Counted from the first letter of the stretch, positions 9,403-17,265 are shown. The stretch: 64,000 nt of DNA from 20CM-2-65-7 sp963830455 (GCA_963830455.1 CAWHMT010000008.1:62001-126000), one strand, 5' to 3'. The notes: generated by a model not told the origin, from the sequence alone. Numbers and translations: made by a program.

Positions 9403-9963
9403 TCACCTCAGCAGGTCTTCGAACGTCCGATTCAGAATCGGATAGCGCTGCCAGTCGCGGTAATCGAAGTGCCACCACTCACTCGGGTTGGCCATGAACC
9501 CCTCGGCCTCGAGCACGCGGCGCAGCAGGGCGCGGTGCCAGCGCTGGCGCGACGTGCCGCCCGGGAAGTCGGCCACGGCGCGCGGCGTCGCCTCGTCGTA
9601 AGTCGAGGGCATCTCGACGGGCCGCCCCGTCGCGAGCTCATACAGCGTGATGTCCACCGCCGCCCCACGGTTGTGCTTCGAGCCCTGCGCGGGATCCGCG
9701 ACCAGCCAGCGCGACTCAGGCGGCGTCGCGTCCCAGAAGACCTTTGTCACGTACCACGGCCGGTAGGCGTCGTGGATCAGGAGCCCATAGCCGAGTGGCC
9801 GGAGCACCCGCGCCGCGCGCACGACGGCCTCGGCCGCGGGTCGTTGCAGAAATGCGTGGGCGGAGGAGTAGAATACGCTGCCGAGAAAGTTGTTGATCGT
9901 GGCGTAGCGGATGTCCAAGTGGATGCGCGGATCGAGGCGCGCCGGCTCGACGAGATCGGGCAG
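9403..9963 (-). CDS. VanX-type D-Ala-D-Ala dipeptidase, C-terminal catalytic part (frameshifted gene)
   Basis: The catalytic domain is complete from LPDLVEPARLDPRIHLDIRY onward. Zinc-site motifs are SKHNRGAAVDITL and the terminal PSEWWHFDY. VanX/DdpX enzymes cleave D-Ala-D-Ala dipeptide in the periplasm or cytoplasm. In this frame a TAG (9966-9964) stands immediately before the domain, and no ATG/GTG start precedes the conserved block. The natural N-terminus lies in two other frames upstream (see next entry). Removing one base near 9965 would join it to the preceding segment. Confidence 0.8.
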   Translation of the reverse strand: MPDLVEPARLDPRIHLDIRYATINNFLGSVFYSSAHAFLQRPAAEAVVRAARVLRPLGYGLLIHDAYRPWYVTKVFWDATPPESRWLVADPAQGSKHNRGAAVDITLYELATGRPVEMPSTYDEATPRAVADFPGGTSRQRWHRALLRRVLEAEGFMANPSEWWHFDYRDWQRYPILNRTFEDLLR

Positions 9964-10370
9964 CTAGAAACGCGGCGCTTTCGGCGGGAGGGGTGAGGTT
10001 GCGATCGATCTGAAGCAGCTCCGCTGACCGGTCGCACCGGTGTGAGCCGGAGCTGCCCGCCGTTCGCGGGACCCATCGCGAGCCGCCGCAGCGTCGCGCG
10101 ACCCAACTGGATTTCGCCGGCGCGGAAGATGACGCGCTCGTCGTAAGCCCGAGGACTCGTGAACGTGAAGACCGATTCTGACACCTGCGCGAGCGTGGCC
10201 GGCGCCGCGGGCCTCTCGAGCAGCGTGAGGGCACCGCGGTCTTCATAGACGTAGAGTGTCTCGCTTGCCGATGCGTACGCACCGATCAAGGCGAGCCAGG
10301 CCGCGGGCGGAGGCGCGGGCTTTGGAGGCAGCGAATTGGAGAGCTGAAGCAGGAGAGCGAGGGTGAGCAT
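9777..10370 (-). CDS. VanX-type dipeptidase, N-terminal domain (frameshifted gene)
   Basis: From ATG 10370 the first ~115 residues (MLTLALLLQLSNS to QLRLTPVRPV) form an exported accessory domain that precedes a VanX catalytic domain. After VRPV the frame fails: the expected continuation SELLQIDRNLTPPAESAAF lies in another frame, and the catalytic domain in a third. One extra base near 10017-10019 and one near 9965 would account for both jumps. The remainder of this open frame is out-of-frame sequence. Either a recent pseudogene or two sequencing errors. Confidence 0.65.
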   Translation of the reverse strand: MLTLALLLQLSNSLPPKPAPPPAAWLALIGAYASASETLYVYEDRGALTLLERPAAPATLAQVSESVFTFTSPRAYDERVIFRAGEIQLGRATLRRLAMGPANGGQLRLTPVRPVSGAASDRSQPHPSRRKRRVSSCPISSSRRASIRASTWTSATPRSTTFSAAYSTPPPTHFCNDPRPRPSCARRGCSGHSAMGS

Positions 10371-10442
10371 GGGGCCCTTAGGCGCTCGACGTCAGAATCA
10401 CGTTAGGCATCCCCAGGTGGTAGCATCCGGCGTCCCATGTCG

Positions 10443-10454
10443 TAGAGTATCTCG
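10443..10454 (+). promoter_or_regulatory. Candidate -10 box directly before serine hydrolase gene
   Basis: TAGAGT (10443-10448) ends 6 bases before ATG 10455, with no Shine-Dalgarno sequence between. An upstream GGTAGCATCCG (10419-10429) resembles the GGTAGTATCCG before the DUF305 gene and is an alternative -10. Low-certainty visual call. Confidence 0.3.
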
Positions 10455-11894
10455 ATGCGCCGCTCTCTAATCAACATCATAGCCCTGGCCGCCGCCTGCG
10501 GTAATCCGCGCCCCCACCCAACCGACGTTGCGCGCAGCGATGCGCACCTCGTGGAGCAAGGCCTGACCTACCCCGTGCGCATTGCCGGCGCGCCGCCGCT
10601 GCGCATGACCCTCTCCGAGCGGATGGAGTTCTATCGAGTACCCGGTGTGACCGTCGCCGTGGTGCGCGGCAACCGAGTGTCCTGGACGTTGGCGCGCGGC
10701 GCGGGCATCAGCGACACGACGTTGTTCCAGGTCGCGTCGATCAGCAAGCCGGTGACCGCGCTGGCCGCGCTGCGTCTAGTGGATCAGGGCGTCCTGTCGC
10801 TCGACCGCCCGGTTAACGACGTGCTCCGCTCGTGGCGGATTCCCGACAACGCGTTCACCGCGGCGCACGCGGTGACGCTCCGCCATGTGTTGAGCCACTC
10901 GGCAGGCCTGACCAATGGTGCCGTGGGCATTTACCCGCCGGGACGCGCGACGCCTACGCTGCTGCAGGCGCTCGACGGAGTGTCGCCCTCGAATCGTCCA
11001 CCGGTACGCGTCGATTTCGAGCCGGGAAGCCGCTGGCGGTATGCCGGCGGCGGCTACTCCGTGCTGCAGCAGCTGCTGATCGACATCACGAGCGAGGACT
11101 TCCCTGCGCTGACGAAGCGCCTCGTCCTCGACCCGCTGGGGATGCGCGGCAGTGGTTTCTTCCAGCCGCTGCCGGACTCACTGGAGGCGCGCGCGACGCC
11201 AGGCCACGATCGCCGCGGCGAGGTGATCGAGGGTCGCTGGTGGACGTTGCCGGAGATGGCGGCCGGCGGGCTCTGGTCGACGGCGCCCGACATGGCGCGA
11301 CTGATCATCGGGTTGAACACCGCGTGGAGCGGCGCAGAGGGCGCGCTCCTACAGCCGTCCACAGCTCGAGAGATGATGCGCCGGCAGATCGACGACTGGG
11401 GGCTCGGCGTGGCTGTCGACACCGCCGGCGGGGAGATCCGCGTATCCCACACCGGCTCGAACAATGGGTATCGGGCGATCATCGTGGCGTTCCCTGAGCG
11501 CGGCGACGGCATCGCGGTGCTCACGAGCGGCGACAACGGCGGCAGCCTGCGCGACGAGATTATCCGCTCGGCCGCCGCCCGCTACGGTTGGCCCGGCTTC
11601 GCGCAGGAGGAGCGCCGCGCCGCCGCGCTGAGTCCCGCGGTCGTGCAGGAGCTTCCCGGTCGCTACGACTACGGTCGCGGCTTCGCGACGGAGATCGTGC
11701 GAGATGGTGAGCGCGTCCTCGCGCGGCTGAACGATGGTCCGGCGTACGAGCTCTTTGCCGCCCCGGGGTCCGACGACTTGTTCACGCTCGAGGGCGTGGT
11801 GTATCACGTCGAGCGCGACGCGACCGGACGAATCACTGCGATTCGCGCCGAGCTGGGCGGACCGCCGCTGGTGGGACGAAGAGTCGAGCCCTGA
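10455..11894 (+). CDS. Serine hydrolase lipoprotein (beta-lactamase class C/esterase fold)
   Basis: A 479-residue exported protein with lipobox ALAAAC (residues 10-15). The beta-lactamase/transpeptidase-like fold shows SxxK as S95-I-S-K98. The second motif reads YAGGGY where Y-x-N is usual, and the third motif is HTGSNNGY. DHVL-type helices (LRHVLSHSAGLT) are typical of the family. The C-terminal ~100 residues form a beta-rich tail seen in many such hydrolases. The substrate is unknown; family members act on peptidoglycan peptides, esters or beta-lactams. The two-hairpin repeat block starts about 85 bases after the stop. Confidence 0.85.
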   Translation: MRRSLINIIALAAACGNPRPHPTDVARSDAHLVEQGLTYPVRIAGAPPLRMTLSERMEFYRVPGVTVAVVRGNRVSWTLARGAGISDTTLFQVASISKPVTALAALRLVDQGVLSLDRPVNDVLRSWRIPDNAFTAAHAVTLRHVLSHSAGLTNGAVGIYPPGRATPTLLQALDGVSPSNRPPVRVDFEPGSRWRYAGGGYSVLQQLLIDITSEDFPALTKRLVLDPLGMRGSGFFQPLPDSLEARATPGHDRRGEVIEGRWWTLPEMAAGGLWSTAPDMARLIIGLNTAWSGAEGALLQPSTAREMMRRQIDDWGLGVAVDTAGGEIRVSHTGSNNGYRAIIVAFPERGDGIAVLTSGDNGGSLRDEIIRSAAARYGWPGFAQEERRAAALSPAVVQELPGRYDYGRGFATEIVRDGERVLARLNDGPAYELFAAPGSDDLFTLEGVVYHVERDATGRITAIRAELGGPPLVGRRVEP

Positions 11895-11980
11895 AACGAC
11901 GAAGATGTGCCCCTTAGGCCAGTTCAACTGGTTCTCGCGCCACCGTGGTAGGGCGGAATTGCGCCATATGGTGCTCTGCA

Positions 11981-12018
11981 TCCGTGCGCTGAAGCGCCGG
12001 CTCGGCGAAGACGCGAGC
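11981..12018 (+). repeat. Two-hairpin dispersed element, copy 1 (partial)
   Basis: Begins TCCGTGCGCTGAAGCGC, a 5-bp hairpin (GCGCT-GA-AGCGC), followed by the shared core GGCTCGGCGAAG. The second hairpin is replaced by the start of the 21-bp array 16 bases later. Confidence 0.75.
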
Positions 12019-12034
12019 GTCCTCGGGTGGACGA

Positions 12035-12538
12035 TGCGCGGGCTTCGATGGGCAATGCGCGTCCTTTGATCCCCGAAGCGCCTCGTTCGATCGCCAACGC
12101 CGGCCGTTCGATGACCAACGCGCGTCCTTCGATCGCCAATGCGGATCGTCCGATGAGCAGTGCGCGCCCTCCGATCGAAAGTGCACGTCCTCCCATCAGC
12201 AGCGCGTGCCCTCCGATCAGGGATGTGCGCGCTCCGATCGACGAAGCGCGCTCTCAATTGGCCGGTGAGCGAGCATTCGGCTCCGATGAGCGAGGATTCG
12301 GCTCCGATGAGCGAGGATTCGGCTCCGGAGAGCGAGGATTGGGCTCCGGAGAGCGAGGATTGGGTTCCGGAGAGCGAGGATTGGGCTCCAGTGAGCGAGG
12401 ATTCGGCTCCGGAGAGCTAGGATTCGGCTCTGGTGAGCGAGGATTCGGTTCCGATGAGCGAGGATGTTCGTGCGCCGAGCGCGCCTTTTCCTCCAATGAG
12501 GGCCCTCAAGTCGTTGGTGAGCATCGGTTTTTCCATGG
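12035..12538. repeat. Indel-free array of 24 x 21-bp units
   Basis: Twenty-four consecutive 21-bp units can be laid out without a single insertion or deletion. Units 1-11 resemble TGCGCGTCCTTCGATCGCCA(A). Units 12-21 resemble TGAGCGAGGATTCGGCTCCG(A/G). Units 22-24 decay. The start TGMGCG is the most conserved part in both halves. Several frames on both strands stay open for long stretches, giving seven-residue repeats, but none has a convincing start or ribosome site. The array is bracketed by two direct copies of the two-hairpin element. The surrounding 11895-12834 gap holds no gene I can support. Confidence 0.9.
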
Positions 12539-12551
12539 GGAGGGTGTGTAA

Positions 12552-12640
12552 TCCGTGCGCTAAAGCGCCGGCTCGGCGAAGGCGCGAGCCCTGAAGGGCT
12601 CATCGCGTCCCTTCGCTACGCTCAGGGCAAGCTCTTCAGG
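12552..12640 (+). repeat. Two-hairpin dispersed element, copy 2
   Basis: TCCGTGCGCTAAAGCGC hairpin, GGCTCGGCGAAG core, GAGCCCTGAAGGGCTC hairpin (7-bp stem), then CATCGCGTCC. A module CCTTCGCTACGCTCAGGGC plus AAGCTCTTCAGG follows; the same module occurs at 14251-14282 and, reversed, in the copy at 14810. Confidence 0.85.
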
Positions 12641-12763
12641 ACTGCGCGAGGAGTACGGTCGGCGATATAAGTAAAGGCCTCGCCCGGGACCGTGCTCGCC
12701 CCGCGCCTCGTTACTCGCAGTTCGAGTTCAGTCTCTCGTCAATCTGCGCCCAGGCGGCCGGGT

Positions 12764-12813
12764 GTGCGCCCTGTAAGGGCGCACCCTGGGCCGAGCGCGC
12801 CCTTGAGGGCGCG
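12764..12813. repeat. Divergent two-hairpin element, copy 3
   Basis: Two strong hairpins flank the reversed core GCCGAGC (12790-12796). The stems are GTGCGCCCT/AGGGCGCAC (12764-12784, 9 bp) and CGCGCCC/GGGCGCG (12796-12813, 7 bp). Layout matches the other copies although the stem sequences differ. It lies just past the 3' end of the minus-strand lipoprotein gene and may also help end its transcription, though there is no T-run. Confidence 0.65.
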
Positions 12814-12834
12814 AATACAGGTACAGCCCCCACT

Positions 12835-14019
12835 CTAGACGCAGCCGGGATCAGGCACCCACACCATCTCATAACTTCCGGTTTCTTGGCCCTCGCCATC
12901 CAAGATGGGACGAGACTCCCAATGCCCGTCCGTGCACGGAGGAGTGTCGCACTCCTCAGGCACCCACACGTTCTCATAACTTCCGGTTTCTTGGCCTGCG
13001 CCATCATAGACGGGACGCACCTCCCAATTCCCGCACGGCGAGGGAGGAGGAGAAGGAGGACCGACAAAACCCATGGCAGCTAGTTTTGAACTGTATGAGC
13101 TCGCGTCGCCTTGGTCACTATAGGGATACCACCCCCGGAATCGCTGGTCAGTCCAGTAACATTCCAGCCGCCCGTTGCCCGAGTAGACGTCCCTGCTCGG
13201 CACGCAGTCGGCGAAGGGCACGGCGCGGCTGCCGATGTTGTACCACTGGGTATAATTTCCTGGAAATACAAACGGTGTGTGCGTTTCTACCCGTACCCGG
13301 GTATCGTTGCCCTCGCACGTGTCAGCATCAAATAACGCGCCAATTCCAAATGGCCCGCCGCCACCGTGATTGCATTCGATCAAACCCTTGTAGTTGGCGT
13401 GTTTGTTTTGTGCAACGAAGACCAAGGGGTAGCCCCCCTGACGCGAGGTGTATTGCAGGTCAGGATACTCATTGCTTCCCTTCGAATACACTCCGTAGTC
13501 GAAATGTCGGGAGTAAGCGGCTTTCTCGAGAACCCAGTGGTGAGTATCGCGGTTGTAGTACACCGTGAGATAGATGTCCTCCGAATCTCCGGCGTGACCG
13601 CCTTCGGCGACGTGGAAGGGGACGACGGCGCACTGAAACTCGAGGCATCCCCCGTCGACATAGTATGACAACAGGTACGCGATGATGACGCTACCGTAGC
13701 CAGCGGGCTGCGCCGCCCAGTATGGCTCGCGGCCGACGTAGTCTCCGTATTTGTAGAACAGCTCCGGCGCGAATGAGTCCGCGAGCGCTTGTTCACACCA
13801 ATCTGCCAGACCGTCCGCATCATAGTCCGCTAAGGTCGCGCCCTCTGACACGAGACACCCGCCAGCACTGACCCCTACGAAAATGCCGGCAGCGTTCTCA
13901 TCCATGTCAACCACCGTTGCTTGCAGTCGTTCTGGCCGGCCGACAGGAGCAGTTGAATCCGGGGTACAGCTCGCGACGAGGATTAGGGCCGCGGCAGGGA
14001 CCATCGACCATCGCTTCAT
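12835..14019 (-). CDS. Exported lipoprotein, possibly Vps62-like, with duplicated C-terminal tail
   Basis: A 394-residue protein with lipobox LVASC (residues 14-18). The central part (LADSFAPELFYKYGD, YYNRDTHHWVLEKAAYSRHFDYG, PLVFVAQNKHANY) is reminiscent of the Vps62-like fold found in fungal and bacterial secreted proteins; I hold this loosely. Nine or more Cys residues suggest disulfides. The tail has two copies of a ~30-residue unit (WEVRPVYDGAGQETGSYENV and WESRPILDGEGQETGSYEMV). These are nearly identical at DNA level (12841-12900 versus 12961-13020), so the duplication is recent. Genuine coding is likely; function unknown. Confidence 0.6.
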   Translation of the reverse strand: MKRWSMVPAAALILVASCTPDSTAPVGRPERLQATVVDMDENAAGIFVGVSAGGCLVSEGATLADYDADGLADWCEQALADSFAPELFYKYGDYVGREPYWAAQPAGYGSVIIAYLLSYYVDGGCLEFQCAVVPFHVAEGGHAGDSEDIYLTVYYNRDTHHWVLEKAAYSRHFDYGVYSKGSNEYPDLQYTSRQGGYPLVFVAQNKHANYKGLIECNHGGGGPFGIGALFDADTCEGNDTRVRVETHTPFVFPGNYTQWYNIGSRAVPFADCVPSRDVYSGNGRLECYWTDQRFRGWYPYSDQGDASSYSSKLAAMGFVGPPSPPPSPCGNWEVRPVYDGAGQETGSYENVWVPEECDTPPCTDGHWESRPILDGEGQETGSYEMVWVPDPGCV

Positions 14020-14401
14020 GGGGCACCTTCCGTGAGAGGTGAGGAGTTGCGCCGACCCACGAGGCGCCTGCTCAAGTTTGACATGGCATCGTCTCCGTGG
14101 AATTCCATCTGTTCGCCTGTTTCTCGCTGGCGTTGCACACTACGAGGTGAGATGGAGGGCGCAGGAGGGTCCAAAACGTGCGGTGGCAGTCCAAAACTGG
14201 CGTCTTCGCTGGCGAGGCTCTCACACGCGACGCCCGTAGTGGCCGAGCCGGCCTCCTCGCTGCGCTCAGGGCAAGCTCTTTAGGGCACGGGATAAGACTC
14301 ACTCTGAATACTCACTCCCCTGTAATCCTCAAGCAATGATCTTACGACGGAACCGCCATCTCGGAGCGGCAGCTTCTCAGTAACCCCCTCCGGAGGCCGT
14401 C
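14020..14401. other. Intergenic region between divergent lipoprotein and exbD genes
   Basis: About 380 bases with no supportable gene. It must contain both promoters. A two-hairpin-family element occupies 14230-14290. The last 20 bases before exbD carry a clear Shine-Dalgarno sequence (CCGGAGG). Confidence 0.6.
14230..14290 (-). repeat. Two-hairpin dispersed element, copy 4 (reversed, rearranged)
   Basis: Contains GTAGTGGCCGAGCCGGCC (reversed core), the CTGCGCTCAGGGCAAGCTCTTTAGGG module, and ends CACGGGAT, matching the reversed start (CACGGA) of other copies. It lies in the divergent region upstream of exbD. Confidence 0.65.
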
Positions 14402-14809
14402 ATGCAAATCACGCTCCGCCCTCACATCAACGTCACGCCGATGATCGATGTCATGCTGGTGCTGCTCATCATCTTCATGGTGGTCGTGCCGCTGATTGCC
14501 ACGCAGGTGGACCTTCCCATTGCCACCAACTCCCAATCGAAACCCGACGAGCCGGACGAAATCGTTCTGATCATCGACCGTCGCGGAATCATTTCTCTCG
14601 AGGTCGCGGGCCGTGAGGCTCCAGGGATCGCACTGCGGGAGCAACTCACCGCGCTCTATCGGGGGCGGACACGCGATCGGATTCTCTATCTCAAGGCGGA
14701 TTCGACGCTGCCGTTTGGGGTGCTCGAAGAGGCTATGGTGGCTGCCCGGTCAGCAGGAGTTAGGGTTGTGGCGGCGGTGACGGAGCGGAAGTTCCAACCC
14801 TCGATGTGA
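14402..14809 (+). CDS. ExbD/TolR-type biopolymer transport protein (orphan)
   Basis: A 135-residue inner-membrane protein. ExbD/TolR dimers sit in an ExbB/TolQ pentamer and couple proton flow to TonB/TolA movement. One transmembrane helix (residues 12-35) starts INVTPMIDVMLVLLIIFMV with the conserved proton-carrying Asp16. The periplasmic domain ends VLEEAMVAARSAGVRVVAAV. CCGGAGG precedes ATG at a suitable distance. No ExbB/TolQ gene lies in the window, although TonB-like genes are adjacent on the other strand. A two-hairpin repeat begins right at its stop codon. Confidence 0.9.
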   Translation: MQITLRPHINVTPMIDVMLVLLIIFMVVVPLIATQVDLPIATNSQSKPDEPDEIVLIIDRRGIISLEVAGREAPGIALREQLTALYRGRTRDRILYLKADSTLPFGVLEEAMVAARSAGVRVVAAVTERKFQPSM

Positions 14810-14892
14810 TCCGAGCGCTGCAAACCTGCCCTGAGCGCAGCGAAGGGCGCCGGCTCGGCGAAGACGCGAGCCCTGAAGGGCTCATCGCGTCC
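14810..14892 (+). repeat. Two-hairpin dispersed element, copy 5
   Basis: Begins ATCCGAGCGCTG at the exbD stop, with GCCCTGAGCGCAGCGAAGGGC inserted in place of the first hairpin (the reversed CCTTCGCT...GGGC module). The GGCTCGGCGAAG core and GAGCCCTGAAGGGCTC hairpin follow. It exactly fills the space between convergent exbD and the TonB-like gene. Confidence 0.85.
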
Positions 14893-14898
14893 TTGAGG

Positions 14899-15564
14899 TC
14901 ACAGTTTTGGTGCACGCCCATCTGTTCGATACAAAGCCGAGATCGGCCGGCCATCGATCAGGGCGGGGAGAAAGGTTCGTGCTTGCCACGAGCGCGTGAT
15001 TTCGTCGTCAACGTCGCGGAGACCAGCGGATTGGATCAGGCGGACGTTCTTGGCCTCTCCGGTCGCCGCGACCAGCACCTCAACGGTGACCTGTGTTGGT
15101 CGGATCATCGAGGGCATCACTTCACCGGCTCGAACCTCCACGCGTACCGGCGCGCGAGCGACTGACAGTGGCTTTGGGGCGGGCGCGCAATACACCGATC
15201 GCTCGAGTGTCAGGCCGGGTGTCGGCCCACCGCGGACGCGAACGCGCACCGCCCAGACCCCGGCCGGTTTCTGAGACCGCACGGTATTGGCAAACAGCTG
15301 GAGCGCTTCAGCGTCTGCGACTTCGAGCAATCGAACGGTCGGGAATGAGTCTGTTTCATTAAACAGAAGGCTGAAAACAACTCCTTCTCTCGGCACCCCC
15401 AATGGCTCGAGCTCGGCCATGGCTCGAGCCGAATCGATGAGCGCGCTGGGTGCTGGCAGGTTCTTCGGGTTCTGCGCGTCGCCGCATTGGCGCTGTTGCG
15501 CGCGCACAGTGGAAGGAACGGCCGCCAGGGTGAAGCACGCGAGCGTGACGGCAAGCGAGCGCAT
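14899..15564 (-). CDS. TonB-like secreted protein (short paralogue)
   Basis: A 221-residue protein with a signal peptide (MRSLAVTLACFTLAAVPSTVRAQQ). An N-terminal module (CxxAxNPKxLPAxxALxDSA) and a TonB-C-like region (TQVTVEVLVAATGEAKNVRLIQSAG, then ARTFLPALIDGRPI) are shared with the longer protein at 17267-18259. This copy lacks the final extra TonB-C domain of that paralogue. Probably periplasmic; no characterised function. Confidence 0.6.
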   Translation of the reverse strand: MRSLAVTLACFTLAAVPSTVRAQQRQCGDAQNPKNLPAPSALIDSARAMAELEPLGVPREGVVFSLLFNETDSFPTVRLLEVADAEALQLFANTVRSQKPAGVWAVRVRVRGGPTPGLTLERSVYCAPAPKPLSVARAPVRVEVRAGEVMPSMIRPTQVTVEVLVAATGEAKNVRLIQSAGLRDVDDEITRSWQARTFLPALIDGRPISALYRTDGRAPKL

Positions 15565-15644
15565 GGAATCTCCGCGACCAGGGCGTCGGGTTTGTCAGGA
15601 ATCTACACCGAGCATTCGATTTGGTGCGGGCGGCGCCGGTTAGG

Positions 15645-15709
15645 ACGCGCGTAGTGGCCGAGCCGGTCCTTTAGGACACGGATGAATCGACGGCTCGGCG
15701 AAAGCTCCG
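15645..15709. repeat. Two-hairpin dispersed element, copy 6
   Basis: A reversed half (GTAGTGGCCGAGCCGG, hairpin GTCCT-TT-AGGAC, then CACGGAT) is followed by a forward core CGGCTCGGCGAAAGC. The hairpin stem differs from GCGCT/AGCGC of other copies yet keeps pairing. It ends at the 3' end of the GIY-YIG gene. Confidence 0.7.
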
Positions 15710-16210
15710 CTACCCGACTCGATTCGCAAACGGCCGCCTGTGATACTCCCTCAAGAACTCGCCAATCAGCGCACGCTCGGTGTCGCGTGTGCTTTGTCCA
15801 GCTTCGAATCGCCATGCAACGAGGAGCTCTGACGAGTCCGCGAGCTGCCAAATCGCCCGCCCACCCCAGTGAGCGGCGGATGCCCCTGCCCCATGACGCA
15901 GGTACGCCCGGAGGCGACTCCTGAGCGTAGCTCTTGTAAGCAGACCTCCCGCCTTGCCGATATACAGGACGGTGGATGAAGGCAGCCACGCAGCACGGAG
16001 CTCCGCAAGCGGCAGCGTCGGGTCTCGCTTCTTGAACTTCCCCGCAGGGCTTTTTGACAAGAATCGCGGCGGCTGTTCGGCGTCTCGAAGAATGAGATAG
16101 ATCCCAGGCGTTTCCGGGACGGGGGCGAGGAGGGAGCCTCGAAGACTCGCGATGCTGTGGAACCCCTCGAACCCGGCGGCCCTAATGCGCTCCAGCGAGT
16201 CGAACCTCAT
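15710..16210 (-). CDS. GIY-YIG nuclease-fold protein
   Basis: A 166-residue protein. The GIY-YIG signature reads PGIYLI (near residue 33) and VLYIGKAG (near 82), followed by LRSRLRAYLRHG with the catalytic-type Arg, and a C-terminal Glu (DTERALIGEF). An insertion of ~40 residues separates the two signature halves. Such single-domain proteins cut or bind DNA, but the cellular role of this subgroup is not known. It is flanked on both sides by two-hairpin repeats. Whether it acts on them is untested. Confidence 0.75.
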   Translation of the reverse strand: MRFDSLERIRAAGFEGFHSIASLRGSLLAPVPETPGIYLILRDAEQPPRFLSKSPAGKFKKRDPTLPLAELRAAWLPSSTVLYIGKAGGLLTRATLRSRLRAYLRHGAGASAAHWGGRAIWQLADSSELLVAWRFEAGQSTRDTERALIGEFLREYHRRPFANRVG

Positions 16211-16295
16211 CTCTTACTGAGGCGCCGAATCGGCCGTTTGGGCATCAATCAGCCTCTAACAGCAAGTATTCGAGAGGACTCGAACGCCGCGTGGT

Positions 16296-16380
16296 TGTCC
16301 GTGCGCTGAAGCGCCGGCTGGGCGAAGGCGCGAGCCCTGAAGGGCTCATCGCGTGATGACGCGAGCTCTGAAGTCCTCCC
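16296..16380 (+). repeat. Two-hairpin dispersed element, copy 7
   Basis: GTCCGTGCGCTGAAGCGC hairpin, GGCTGGGCGAAG core (one change), GAGCCCTGAAGGGCTC hairpin, CATCGCG, then a partial repeat CGCGAGCTCTGAAGTCCTC. It lies just past the 3' end of the TonB-like gene at 16402. Confidence 0.85.
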
Positions 16381-16401
16381 CGTCAACACACGACGCAGCC
16401 A

Positions 16402-17265
16402 TCATTGTCGAATGTAAAAATCAATTGGCAGCCGAATCAGCACCGGCACATCGCAGTCCCCGATCCTTCCGGGCCTGAATCGCATTCCTGGCACCCCGCC
16501 GACCGCTGCCAAGACAAACTCGAGGTACTCGCCCTTCACAATGCTGACCGTATTCTGGATGGGACGGCCATCCGTCCCGACAACAAACTGCAGCGTTACG
16601 CGGCCGGAGATCCGGGCGCGGCGCAGCCCGTCCGGATAGGCAATCGGCGTGCGCGATTGCATGTCCGGAGGATGATGCAGGCGTACCGTGGGCACGATCA
16701 CCCGCAGCAGCGGCGTGCCGTGGTCCGAGCCCGCACGGGGAGTCATGAAGTGGAGGCGGATGATCCCGCGATCTTTGAGGAGCTTCTTTGATGGCGGCGC
16801 GAACGCCGCAGCGGAATCGGCACGGCGAATCGCGGCGGTGACGCTTGCCGCGAGGTCATCGTTGAGCGTCTCGACAGCGATGCTGTCGGTCGCCAGGCGG
16901 CCCGATGCGTCGAGACGGAATCGCACTTCCCCGTCCAACCCATGAGGTGGGTCGTCGCTGGTGCCGAAACCTGTTTTGCTGCTGTCGCCGACCAGACGTG
17001 CCCAGAGCGGTACCCAGATGCGCTGCGGAGCCCGGTACTGCTGACGGATCGCCTCAGCCGCATCGAGATAGTCAGCCTGCAGCTCGGGTTTTGATCCGAT
17101 GCGGGGTCCCGGCGCGAGGGCAATGAGCACCGTATCGGGGGTGCCCACGCGGGCGGTGGTGTCGAACGAGCAGCTGGGGGCTGTGGGGGGTGCGCTTGAC
17201 TGCGCGGCGAACCCCGGGCGATGGAGAGTCGCGACAACGATCGGGACGAACAGCGCTCCGCGCAT
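16402..17265 (-). CDS. TonB-like secreted protein, paralogue of 8524-9399 protein
   Basis: A 287-residue protein with a signal peptide ending near FAAQS. It shares the two-part layout of the 8524-9399 protein: CSFDTTARVGTPDTVLIALAP, an inner TonB-C-like half (HGLDGEVRFRLDASGRLATD), then a C-terminal TonB-C region (YPDGLRRARISGRVTLQFVV, ending MRFRPGRIGDC). It starts one base after the stop of the next TonB-like gene, so the two are one unit. Function unknown. Confidence 0.65.
   Translation of the reverse strand: MRGALFVPIVVATLHRPGFAAQSSAPPTAPSCSFDTTARVGTPDTVLIALAPGPRIGSKPELQADYLDAAEAIRQQYRAPQRIWVPLWARLVGDSSKTGFGTSDDPPHGLDGEVRFRLDASGRLATDSIAVETLNDDLAASVTAAIRRADSAAAFAPPSKKLLKDRGIIRLHFMTPRAGSDHGTPLLRVIVPTVRLHHPPDMQSRTPIAYPDGLRRARISGRVTLQFVVGTDGRPIQNTVSIVKGEYLEFVLAAVGGVPGMRFRPGRIGDCDVPVLIRLPIDFYIRQ

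Noticed and set aside
9403..10370. Two separate genes in the VanX region
   Set aside because: The upstream piece matches the accessory domain expected before a VanX catalytic domain, and the downstream piece has no start; one broken gene explains both.
12035..12538. CRISPR array
   Set aside because: Units are contiguous 21-mers with no constant-repeat/unique-spacer pattern and no cas genes.
12027..12551. 174-residue repeat protein in the 21-bp array
   Set aside because: Open through the whole array, but it starts at a bare GTG with no ribosome site, and other frames are open for long stretches too; coding cannot be supported over a non-coding repeat.
15710..16210. Homing endonuclease within an intron
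   Set aside because: The GIY-YIG protein is free-standing between genes and no split gene or intron boundary is seen.
11981..16380. Integron attC sites
   Set aside because: The spacing of one gene per element is cassette-like, but I see no GTTRRRY/RYYYAAC core pairs and no integrase gene, and gene orientations are mixed.
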